Shown here piece after piece: positions 1 to 7,768 of a DNA stretch of 50,633 nucleotides. Location of the stretch: the NCBI GenBank assembly GCA_018267875.1, contig JAFDXP010000059.1, positions 1 through 50,633 of the forward strand, read 5' to 3'. The translations under genes and the position numbers were made by a program. A model generated the notes under the pieces. It was not told where the DNA came from. It saw nothing but the letters and a program-made list of their open reading frames with translations, and did no database searches. Each line of letters opens with the position of its first letter. The first letter of the stretch is position 1. This DNA is from Bacteroidota bacterium. GTDB taxonomy: Bacteria > Bacteroidota > Bacteroidia > Chitinophagales > Chitinophagaceae.

Positions 1-939
1 ACTAAAATCATAGCTTGCTGCACCCATGCTTATACTTACATCTGTTTGTCCACCGGTATAAATTGCTGTACCTAATGAATTTACATAAGATCCTGCCATA
101 ATTCCTGCGGTGTTTGCCATAATTCCTCCACTACCGGCTACGTATGCTCCTAACCCTCCACTAACTCCACCTACTACCGCTCCGCCCGCCATATAGCCCC
201 AAGTTCGTCCCGAATTATAGTTCCATTCACCGGGATTATAACTGTTATTCGCCAATACTCCGCCCATATATGTACCTATTACAGCCCCGATAATAATCGG
301 AGCCCAAACGATTTCGCCTGTTGGGTCTGTATATTTCAACGGGTTGTTGAGGCAATAGCTGTATCGGTTGTATCCTTGTGTTCCGCCTGCCACATAAGGG
401 TCGGGGCTGAGCATTCTGCCGAGGATAGGGTCATAGATTCTTCCGTTCATGTTGATGAGGGTAAAGGTGGGCATTTGCTCGTGTCCGGTGTAGCCGCGCG
501 ACAGCCATGCGGGCTGGGGTGAGGTGGTGGCATAGCTCCAGTCATTGGGGCTTCGGGTTCTGCCCCAAGCGTCAAAGCTTTGCTGTGCTTCCACGTTGCC
601 GGTTTCGTCTGTTACGGTCAGTATGGAGCCAAGATGGTCGGTGTAGGCATAGTGTATTTTTTTTACCGGTGCATAGATGCTGGCACCATGCTCTACGATG
701 GCACACAACCCATCGCCCCCCGGAATGTAGTAGGTGTAAAAGTTGCCCACATCGTTGTATTCGTACCCGTCTAAATAGTAGCGGGTTTGCTGCATAATGC
801 CGTTTTGGTTTAGCACCGTTTTGGCACGCCGGTATCCTGCATCGTAAGTAAAGGTTTGTTCACATCCGTTTTCGGTTACTTTGTCGGTCATGCGGAAGGG
901 AGTGTAGCTGATGTCCTGTTGCAGCACGCTGACTGCGAG
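1..939 (-). CDS. RHS repeat-associated core domain protein, 5'-truncated and running off the left edge
   Basis: The reverse strand is open from 939 to base 1 and beyond. It reads as the end of an RHS/YD core: YAYTDHLGSILTVTDETGN, then SFDAWGRTRSP, NMNGRIYDPILGRMLSPDP, NRYSYCLNNPLKYTDPTGE. These are the hallmark strings of the RHS-associated core that closes the beta-cage of polymorphic toxins. After the DPTGE end point (about base 310) the sequence changes to a glycine-rich, hydrophobic variable tail and becomes more AT-rich, the usual GC-rich-core/AT-rich-tip pattern. An in-frame TAG at 940-942 blocks the frame immediately upstream, so the signal peptide and long RHS shaft are absent. The first in-frame ATG is at 891. 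This is probably a displaced tip cassette or pseudogene. The toxin end lies outside the window. Confidence 0.8.
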
Positions 940-1014
940 CTACTTCAAACTTACTATACTAATACTAAACAAACAATGATTACAATCATGAAAACATTCA
1001 ATGAAGGAATGAGT

Positions 1015-1743
1015 CTAAGTATATAATCCGCCATTAATAGAAATCACCTGCCCTGTGATATAAGATGCCTGCTTAGAGGCTAAAAAGCCTACCAAATCTG
1101 CCACTTCTTGTGCTTCACCAAATCGTTGCATTGGGATCATTTTGGCTAATTCTTTCTCGTTTAATTCTTCGGTCATGTCGGTTTTCACAAAGCCGGGAGC
1201 CACTGCATTTACAGTAATATTTCGTTTGGCTATTTCTTGTGCCAATGCTTTGGTTGCACCTATCATTCCTGCTTTGGCTGCCGAATAATTAACCTGACCT
1301 GACATGCCTTTTAAACCACTCAAGGAAACGATATTGATGATGCGCCCGAAACGGTTCATCAACATGGGGTTTAAAATTGTTTTGGTAACATGATACATGC
1401 CTCGTAAGCTGGTGTCCAATACATTGTCCCACTGCTCATCGGTCATGCTCATCAGCAAGGTATCTTGACGAACGCCGGCATTGTTTACCAGCACTTCGAT
1501 GATGTCTTCTGGATGTGCTTCCATCCATCCGCCTAATATTTTTTGTACATTTCCCTTATCGGCAACGTTGAAGTTGAGCAATTCGGCGGCAACTCCGTTA
1601 GCGCGTACTAAAACGGCGGTTTCTTCTGCAGCAGCAACATTTCCCTTATAGTTGATCAAAATCGAATAGCCTAATTCGGAAAGTCTGACACATACGGCGC
1701 GACCAATTCCTCTGGAGCCGCCGGTTACAAGTGCATATTTCAT
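1015..1743 (-). CDS. 3-oxoacyl-ACP reductase, FabG-like SDR of the aryl polyene/flexirubin type
   Basis: This 242-residue short-chain dehydrogenase should reduce a 3-ketoacyl group on an acyl carrier protein with NADPH. The cofactor loop TGGSRGIG lies at residues 7-14, NNAG at 87-90, the active-site Ser at about 140, and YSAAK with Tyr153 and Lys157. The structural Asn of the usual N-S-Y-K tetrad appears as Ser112 in DTSLRG, a mild oddity. It ends in the typical GQVISINGGLYT. It lies 189 bases downstream of a tyrosine ammonia-lyase on the same strand. That pairing is characteristic of flexirubin and aryl polyene pigment clusters, so a role in polyene chain extension is more likely than housekeeping fatty acid synthesis. 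No other cluster genes are visible; the RHS fragment begins about 75 bases beyond its stop. Confidence 0.85.
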   Translation of the reverse strand: MKYALVTGGSRGIGRAVCVRLSELGYSILINYKGNVAAAEETAVLVRANGVAAELLNFNVADKGNVQKILGGWMEAHPEDIIEVLVNNAGVRQDTLLMSMTDEQWDNVLDTSLRGMYHVTKTILNPMLMNRFGRIINIVSLSGLKGMSGQVNYSAAKAGMIGATKALAQEIAKRNITVNAVAPGFVKTDMTEELNEKELAKMIPMQRFGEAQEVADLVGFLASKQASYITGQVISINGGLYT

Positions 1744-1849
1744 CAGTCTGTTTTTTTGGTTTTTGTAGTAGTATCCGGTCTGTGTTTTTTGCCGCTTTGC
1801 GTCTTATTTTTCCTTTATGGGGTCAGCTTCGGTTTTGGATGAAACAGTT

Positions 1850-1870
1850 GCGGCGATAGCACCGTTCATC
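1850..1870. repeat. Short dispersed repeat, copy A (between fabG-like gene and ammonia-lyase)
   Basis: A 21-base segment containing tagcaccgttcatc recurs at 12254-12274 with one mismatch. The 50 or so bases to its left (from about 1801) also resemble the bases left of the second copy: gtctt, a pyrimidine-rich run, cctttat or ctttat, then gggt and a tcgg-rich stretch. Both copies sit in intergenic gaps of reverse-strand operons and in the same orientation. The function is unknown. Confidence 0.5.
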
Positions 1871-1932
1871 GTAAGTCGTTCTATTAAGCATTTTCTATCC
1901 GGTTTGTATGCAAGATAAAAAGGTGTGTGGCT

Positions 1933-3519
1933 TTATCCTTGTATCAATTGCCAATTATCGAAACTCAATAAATTTTTCATGTTCGCACCCACTTCTGTTT
2001 CCATCAACCAATGTTTGATTTTATACAGTCGTTCAGACGATGGTTCATCTTCTTCAAACGATGGAGCCAAAGCACTTAGGTTGTCATACATCCATCGGGT
2101 AGCAGGCGACAAGCGGTACTTATAGTTTTTATGGTCAATGGCTTGCACAATAGCTAAAGCATGAACAGCCAGCACTTCAAAGGTATTCTCTATCACACGA
2201 GCACACATTTGTGCGGCGTTGCAACCCATACTCACAATATCTTGATTGTCGTTGTTGTTGCTTATACTATGAACATACATAGGGTTGCTCAATGTTTGGT
2301 TTTCAGCGACGTTAGACACGGCAGGGTATTGCATTCCTTGCACGCCAAAATTTAGTCCGAGCCTACCCATATTGATAAAGGGTGGCAGCTTTTTGTTTAA
2401 ATGTTGATTGAGCAAAAAGTTCAGTTGTCGTTCGGCCAACATGGAAAGTTTGGTTACCGCAATTTTAAGTTTATCCATTTCCAAGGCTACATAGTCGCCA
2501 TGAAAGTTTCCACCGTGATAAATATTTTGTGTTTTTCGATCAATAATTGGGTTGTCGTTTACAGAGTTTAGTTCATCGGTTATAACACGAGCCGTATTTT
2601 CTATTGTATCATAAACAGGACCCAGAATTTGTGGCACACAGCGTAGTGAATAGTATTCTTGCACTTTGTCCTCAATGACTTCTTCGGTTACTTTCTTGTC
2701 GTACAGGTGTTCATGTCGCTTGCGTAAAAGTCCACTTTTTTTAGAAATTGCCCGCATAGCCATCGCCACCATTTGCTGACCGGGATGTCGTTTCACGGAA
2801 TTGAGCTCTGCAGAAAAATGATCGTCATACGCTTCCATGATTTCGTTTACCATCAAGGAGAAAAGTATCTGACCGGTTATTAATTTTCGTGCGTGCAACA
2901 CATTAATGGCACCAATTCCCGTCATGGACGAGGTGCCATTTAGGAGGCCTAAGCCCTCACGGATATGAATTTTAAGGGGCTGAAGGCTTAGTTGTTCATA
3001 AACCGATTTGGCTGAAACTACTTGATTGCGATACCAAAAATTGCCTTCACCAATCAGCCCGAGAGCCAGATGAGCAAGTTGCACTAAATCGCCACTTGCT
3101 CCTACGCCGCCATGTGCATAAATAGCAGGATAGGCACCCGCATTCAACAAGGCAGTCATGAGCTGAATCAATTCAACATGAATACCCGAAAAGCCCAACA
3201 GCATGGTGTTTAGGCGAGCTAATAAAGTAGCTCGACATTGTTGTTCGGTGAGCAATGCACCCATGCCTGAGCTGTGCGACCGAATCAGGTTGTATTGTAG
3301 TGCGGTTCGATCTTCATCATTGATCCGATATTGAGCCATTGGTCCAAAACCGGTGTTGATGCCATATATCAGCTTATCGCCCGAAAAGTTTTGTAGAAAA
3401 GAAAAACAATCACTCACATCAGCAAGCGTTTCCGGATTAATCTCTATGGACTTTTGTTGCAATACTATTTGCTCAAACGCAGCTAAGTCCAGCGTTTGTC
3501 CACCAATAGAAATATTCAT
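1933..3519 (-). CDS. Tyrosine/histidine ammonia-lyase family protein, flexirubin-type TAL
   Basis: This 528-residue member of the MIO ammonia-lyase family probably deaminates tyrosine to 4-coumarate, the starter unit of flexirubin-type pigments. The Ala141-Ser142-Gly143 triplet in GGVGASGDLVQLAHLAL forms the MIO group by autocatalysis. The catalytic Tyr lies in IYGINTGFGPMAQYR near residue 52, and the substrate-selectivity region reads LIRSHSSGMG (His82). From memory, the strings around Tyr52, His82 and the C-terminal NNNDNQDIVSMG closely match the characterised Flavobacterium johnsoniae TAL, which argues for tyrosine over histidine. No hut genes are nearby. A -7 box about 20 bases upstream supports the ATG at 3519. 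It is probably co-transcribed with the downstream fabG-like gene. Confidence 0.88.
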   Translation of the reverse strand: MNISIGGQTLDLAAFEQIVLQQKSIEINPETLADVSDCFSFLQNFSGDKLIYGINTGFGPMAQYRINDEDRTALQYNLIRSHSSGMGALLTEQQCRATLLARLNTMLLGFSGIHVELIQLMTALLNAGAYPAIYAHGGVGASGDLVQLAHLALGLIGEGNFWYRNQVVSAKSVYEQLSLQPLKIHIREGLGLLNGTSSMTGIGAINVLHARKLITGQILFSLMVNEIMEAYDDHFSAELNSVKRHPGQQMVAMAMRAISKKSGLLRKRHEHLYDKKVTEEVIEDKVQEYYSLRCVPQILGPVYDTIENTARVITDELNSVNDNPIIDRKTQNIYHGGNFHGDYVALEMDKLKIAVTKLSMLAERQLNFLLNQHLNKKLPPFINMGRLGLNFGVQGMQYPAVSNVAENQTLSNPMYVHSISNNNDNQDIVSMGCNAAQMCARVIENTFEVLAVHALAIVQAIDHKNYKYRLSPATRWMYDNLSALAPSFEEDEPSSERLYKIKHWLMETEVGANMKNLLSFDNWQLIQG

Positions 3520-3539
3520 TCGTTACAATAGGTTTTGCG

Positions 3540-3547
3540 CAAAGATA
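3540..3547 (-). promoter_or_regulatory. Bacteroidota -7 box of the ammonia-lyase gene
   Basis: The reverse strand reads TATCTTTG, an exact TAnnTTTG match, 20 bases before the ATG. No good TTG is seen 19 bases further upstream, so the -33 element is weak. Confidence 0.5.
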
Positions 3548-3657
3548 ATAGCCTTGACAGAAGTATTCACCTACCCTAAGCAATGAACAAATTATTTCTA
3601 TCAAACAATAGCTCTTGTATGAGTTCTTTGAGCCTGTATTTTGTTACTCCACCTACC

Positions 3658-4656
3658 CTAAAGATTGCTCAAAGCTGTCAACACGTCCGGTAAGGTTTTG
3701 GGTTGTGGGCGTAAAGTATCTGAATAGCCGTAAGTTACATTTACAAACTTATGCTCGTCGTAATAATATAAACCTTTGACCAATGATAAGGATACAAAAT
3801 GAACCTGCATATTGGTTGGTATTTGATAGTTAGGCGACAGCGACCAAGTATGTAAAGCCGTATCGTAAAGCTGCATATAGCTTACCCCATTTATGGAAGG
3901 AAAAACTACAAATAATTGTGTGTTGGTTTTGTTGAGTCCAAAAGTATCTTTTATAGCCATGTGGACATTGGTTAGAAGTTGTCCCGCTAAATCATAATAA
4001 AAATGCCCACCCACCCAATTAAAATTACGGCATGAGTCAAATTGATATAAGCTAACATTTGGAACAACGGATGTATCTGTAAACGCGGCACTTGAAATGG
4101 TTCCTAATCCATTAGGTGCTACTGTCCATGTAACAGTTGAGTCCGGGTTTATTTTGCTGCCGTAAAACAGTTGAAAAGGAGGATTCTGAGAGGTGGCAAC
4201 TGTATTAAAACCAAGTCCATAAACATTGGCAAACACTTCTTGACCGCCTCTGTAGGCTTTGATATAAATTTGTCCTGCACTATTCATTGGACGACCAAAT
4301 GAAACGGTGCTGGAACGGTTGGCAACGACATGTCCGTTGTTGTACATTTCTATTACTTTCAAAACAATTTGCCCGGAAATAATGACATTCCCATTCTTGT
4401 CTTTAAAAGAGTTTTTATAGAAACTCAATTTCGTATTCATAGCCGTGCGCACCACTTGGGTATCACCTGCTTTCACCTCAAAAGTTTGAACAGGGGTCAA
4501 GGTTTGGGTGCCGCCAAATAGGTTGCTAAGAACCATTTTTGAATTAGTAGAATCAGCCGGTGGAAACACCCCATCGGATGTGCTTTCTTTTTTGCAAGCG
4601 GCAAATGCAAGAGCAGTTGCTAAAATCAAAGCAGAAGAATGTAAGTATAGCTTCAT
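3658..4656 (-). CDS. Uncharacterised secreted lipoprotein
   Basis: I do not recognise this as a named family. Starting at the ATG at 4656 it is 332 residues, with a lipoprotein signal (MKLYLHSSALILATALAFAAC, Cys at about residue 21, followed by KKES). An upstream in-frame ATG at 4686 would add ten residues before the signal peptide and is less likely. The mature part has no repeats or membrane segments and looks rich in beta strands (GTQTLTPVQTFEVKAGDTQ, FKDKNGNVIISGQIVLKV). It resembles many Bacteroidota surface lipoproteins of unknown role. It stands alone between the lipid kinase and the ammonia-lyase, all on the reverse strand. Whether it sits on the periplasmic or the outer face cannot be judged. 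Confidence 0.7.
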   Translation of the reverse strand: MKLYLHSSALILATALAFAACKKESTSDGVFPPADSTNSKMVLSNLFGGTQTLTPVQTFEVKAGDTQVVRTAMNTKLSFYKNSFKDKNGNVIISGQIVLKVIEMYNNGHVVANRSSTVSFGRPMNSAGQIYIKAYRGGQEVFANVYGLGFNTVATSQNPPFQLFYGSKINPDSTVTWTVAPNGLGTISSAAFTDTSVVPNVSLYQFDSCRNFNWVGGHFYYDLAGQLLTNVHMAIKDTFGLNKTNTQLFVVFPSINGVSYMQLYDTALHTWSLSPNYQIPTNMQVHFVSLSLVKGLYYYDEHKFVNVTYGYSDTLRPQPKTLPDVLTALSNL

Positions 4657-4782
4657 AAAAAAAATAGACTCGTGGATATAAGACACTTTAAAAATCGAAA
4701 ATGTTTGTACGATTTTTGAGCAAAATAGTTTTTTTAAAGCGATAAAGGTAATTATTGTTAGCCTTTCTTCATACCCTTGTTT

Positions 4783-5658
4783 TTAAGGTGTCAATACGGA
4801 TAAGTTGCTACTTAATATGGAGAAGGCAACCTTTTCTTTACAATTATAGGCATCACCATCAGTTTGCATAAGGGTCAGTTCGGGGTGTGAAATTTGGATC
4901 GTCTTTACTCGTAGATGTTCTACATAGGGGCTGGATAAGATATTGCCCAATATGGCTCGGAAGGCTATTCCGGCAGTAAATAAAATCGGAAATTTTTTGA
5001 TTAACACTACATCCAGCAACCCATCTGTCCAGCTTGCATTAGGAGCTATTTTAAAATTATAACCTAATTGGTTTCCATTGGCAACCGTAATCATAAAGGC
5101 ATATTTAGAAAGGGGTTTTCCATCTGCTATTAAGTTCCATTCATGCACTTTATAGCGAAATACTTCATGGAGTATGATGCGACAATATGAAAAAAAACCT
5201 CGTTTTTTACTTTGGGTAAATGCTTGACAAATCAGCGCATCAAACCCAACACCAGCATTGCTGAGAAATAAATGTTCATTAGCCATGCCGACATCAATAC
5301 GAGTTGATTTTCCCTTGTTGAGAACTTCAATGGCTCCTTTTAATTGTAAGGGTATAGACAAGCTTCTTGCTAATCCATTTCCTGATCCCATTGGTACGAT
5401 TCCCAATGAAGTGTCGGTGCCTATTAAGCCCTTTGCTATATCATTTACAGAGCCATCGCCCCCAACTGCTACAACAGACTTGGCACCTTTTGCGGCAGCA
5501 ATACACGCTAATTCAGTGCCGTGTTTGGGATGTTGGGTGTGTTGTATTTCATAGCTATATTTTGATAGATTCAAATAGGTTTTCAATGCCTTTTCAATTG
5601 CTTTTTCTCTATCTACTCCGGCGTGAGGATTTATTATGAAAATAAGATGTTGTTTCAC
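4783..5658 (-). CDS. Diacylglycerol/lipid kinase family protein (YegS/BmrU type)
   Basis: This 291-residue soluble lipid kinase has a DAGK catalytic fold: an N-terminal IINPHAG motif (residues 8-14), the nucleotide-binding GGDGSVND at 66-73, and GSGNGLARSL at 91-100. The C-terminal half has the ISNAGVGFDA-like string (LSNAGVGFDALI) and a closing QTDGDAY. The family phosphorylates diacylglycerol or a related lipid at the inner membrane. The exact substrate is not predictable. Its start overlaps the end of nadC by four bases (ATGA), so the two are translationally coupled although not functionally related in any obvious way. Confidence 0.88.
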   Translation of the reverse strand: MKQHLIFIINPHAGVDREKAIEKALKTYLNLSKYSYEIQHTQHPKHGTELACIAAAKGAKSVVAVGGDGSVNDIAKGLIGTDTSLGIVPMGSGNGLARSLSIPLQLKGAIEVLNKGKSTRIDVGMANEHLFLSNAGVGFDALICQAFTQSKKRGFFSYCRIILHEVFRYKVHEWNLIADGKPLSKYAFMITVANGNQLGYNFKIAPNASWTDGLLDVVLIKKFPILFTAGIAFRAILGNILSSPYVEHLRVKTIQISHPELTLMQTDGDAYNCKEKVAFSILSSNLSVLTP

Positions 5659-6494
5659 ACTAATTGTGCCTTTAGGCTAAGGTCTAAACTGACTGCATGA
5701 TGGATGATAGCTCCCACAGAAATATAATCAACGCCGGATTTTGCATAGTCCTCAATATTGTTCAGCGTTATTCCTCCTGATGCCTCTGACTCGCATTTTC
5801 CATCTATTAATGATACTGCTGCTTTGAGGTCGGAAGGGAGGTAGTTGTCTAACATAATACGATCAACCACACCGGTGGATAAGGCTTTTTTTACGTCTTC
5901 AATATTTCGGGTTTCTACTTCAATTTTTAGGTTTAGTTTATTTTCATCCAAGTATTTTTTGGTTTTAAGAATTGCTTTTTCAATTCCCCCACAAAAGTCA
6001 ATATGGTTGTCTTTCAACATGACCATATCATACAATCCCATTCGATGGTTAGTGCCTCCGCCTATTCTTACCGCTTCTTTTTCATAATACCGAAAAAGTG
6101 GGGTGGTTTTTCGAGTATCCAAAATTTTGGCGGGGTAGTTTTTTATTTTTTCTACATACTGATGCGTCAGTGTAGCAATGCCACTCATGCGCTGCATACA
6201 ATTCAATACCAAACGCTCAGCTTGTAAAATAGTATATACCTTTGCTTCAACTTCAAAAGCTATGTCGCCTATTGAAACCTGATCAGCATCTTTTTTATTA
6301 AGGATAATTTTTGCTTCAGGTTCCAGAAAATGAAAGATTTGTTTTGCTAATGATACACCTGCCAAAATGCCCCCTTCTTTAATTTTCAAAATTGCCTTTC
6401 CACGAGTTGAAGTTTCTATCGAAGCCAGTGTTGAGTAATCGCCAGGGCCAATATCTTCGGCTAATGCCGCAGCAATAAACTGATGATCTGTCAT
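5655..6494 (-). CDS. nadC: Nicotinate-nucleotide pyrophosphorylase (carboxylating)
   Basis: This 279-residue quinolinate phosphoribosyltransferase makes nicotinate mononucleotide from quinolinate and PRPP in de novo NAD synthesis. Diagnostic strings are ALAEDIGPGDYST near the N-terminus, LNCMQRMSGIAT, LDTRKTTPLFR, VRIGGGTNHRMGLYDMVMLKDNH, and the C-terminal EASGGITLNN with VDYISVGAIIHH. Length and all PRPP-contact regions are intact. nadA and nadB are not in the window. It leads a two-gene unit with the lipid kinase. A -7-like TATTTTTG lies only six bases before the ATG, which would imply a very short or absent leader. Confidence 0.95.
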   Translation of the reverse strand: MTDHQFIAAALAEDIGPGDYSTLASIETSTRGKAILKIKEGGILAGVSLAKQIFHFLEPEAKIILNKKDADQVSIGDIAFEVEAKVYTILQAERLVLNCMQRMSGIATLTHQYVEKIKNYPAKILDTRKTTPLFRYYEKEAVRIGGGTNHRMGLYDMVMLKDNHIDFCGGIEKAILKTKKYLDENKLNLKIEVETRNIEDVKKALSTGVVDRIMLDNYLPSDLKAAVSLIDGKCESEASGGITLNNIEDYAKSGVDYISVGAIIHHAVSLDLSLKAQLV

Positions 6495-6824
6495 GGTTGC
6501 AAAAATAACCGTTGTTTGGAAACAATTATTGAATATAGAAAGGTGGGGGATTGTTTTTTAACAAGCAAAAGGGTATGAACGAAGTAGTTATTAAAATTTA
6601 ATGGCTTTGCAAGTTTCAAAGACTATTATTGATCTTTTAAACGCAAAAATTAAATAGAGCTGAATTGATTTTTCTCCAAAAATACTTTTCAAAGAAAATT
6701 TTGCTGCTATACAAAATTATTTTGATTGTTGGTTGCCTTCTGTATGGAAAATATTAATCCTGCCATTTGCCTACATTCAACGTGCATTTCTTAATCTTGC
6801 ATAATATTTAAGTAAAAAAATCGA
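6495..6824. other. Divergent intergenic region, nadC / desaturase
   Basis: These 330 AT-rich bases separate two divergent genes and contain no convincing ORF. Towards nadC there is TATTTTTG at 6500-6507 (reverse strand), matching TAnnTTTG. Towards the desaturase there is TAATCTTG at 6792-6799, one mismatch from the box and about 25 bases before the ATG. No operator palindrome stood out. Confidence 0.4.
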
Positions 6825-7619
6825 ATGCTCGTTATTGTTTTCTTTATTGCTCAGTGGTATTTATCTCTGTTTTGTCAAACCTTTTTCCAACATCGTTACG
6901 CTGCACATGGAGCATTTACAATGAGTAAGGGTTGGGAACGTTTCTTTTTTGTGTTGACCTTTTTATTCCAAGGTTCTTCTTATCTAAGTACTCGCGCTTA
7001 TGCCATTATGCACCGAATGCACCATGCCTATGCCGATACGGACAAAGACCCACATTCACCTAAGTATTCCAAAAATATTTTTGACATGATGTGGAAGACT
7101 TTTGTTTTTTACCGAAATATCAATGAATATCGGATTACCATAGATCCAAAATTTACCAAAAATGTACCTGATTGGCCTGCCTTCGATAAATTTGCTGGAA
7201 AACGCTATACCCGCTTGTTTTGGGTAGCCTTATACATTGCTTTTTATGCACAGTTTGCCACTTCACCTTGGTTGTGGGTTTTGTTGCCAATTCAAATTTT
7301 GTTAAGTCCTGTTCACGGTGCAATAATCAATTGGTTTGCACACAAATTTGGCTATGAAAACTTTGAAATGAAAAACACTTCTGAAAACTTAATCGGTGTT
7401 GATTTTTTAATGCTGGGAGAAAGCTATCACAATAATCATCATAAACGCCCGTCTGCTATTAATTTTGGCTATCGCTGGCACGAAATTGATCCAGTCTATC
7501 CTATTATATTGCTATTTAATAAATTGCATGTCATTCGATTAAATCCAGTGAAAACAGAGCCATTAACCCTTCAATCCCAAACTAAAGAAGAAGAGTTGGA
7601 AGAGGAAATGATTTTTTAA
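6825..7619 (+). CDS. Acyl desaturase (membrane di-iron fatty acid desaturase)
   Basis: This 264-residue integral membrane desaturase should introduce a double bond into acyl-CoA, acyl-ACP or acyl-lipid chains. All three histidine boxes of the delta-9 type are present: HRYAAH (23-28), HRMHH (63-67) and HNNHH (202-206), with extra metal-ligand candidates in VHGAIINWFAHKFG. Four hydrophobic segments surround the boxes. It is shorter than many family members (300 or more residues) but complete in motifs. The C-terminus is acidic (TKEEELEEEMIF). It is divergent from nadC and convergent with the end of the nuo operon, so it is probably its own unit. A role in membrane fluidity is inferred. Confidence 0.88.
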   Translation: MLVIVFFIAQWYLSLFCQTFFQHRYAAHGAFTMSKGWERFFFVLTFLFQGSSYLSTRAYAIMHRMHHAYADTDKDPHSPKYSKNIFDMMWKTFVFYRNINEYRITIDPKFTKNVPDWPAFDKFAGKRYTRLFWVALYIAFYAQFATSPWLWVLLPIQILLSPVHGAIINWFAHKFGYENFEMKNTSENLIGVDFLMLGESYHNNHHKRPSAINFGYRWHEIDPVYPIILLFNKLHVIRLNPVKTEPLTLQSQTKEEELEEEMIF

Positions 7620-7768
7620 AGTGAATAGCTAGCCTCACAACTTGATATTTAGGGGTCAGATTAGGGTGAAGATTACTTAATATATTTGTTTAGGTTGTTG
7701 AAAAAGATTCTACTCCTTAGCTTAGAGATACATCCATATTTTAGATAGGCATTGTGTTTTCTTTTTAC

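Noticed and set aside
507-797. Forward-strand open frames over the RHS fragment
   Set aside because: They lie antisense to the clear RHS core, show no domain and have a composition that mirrors the opposite strand.
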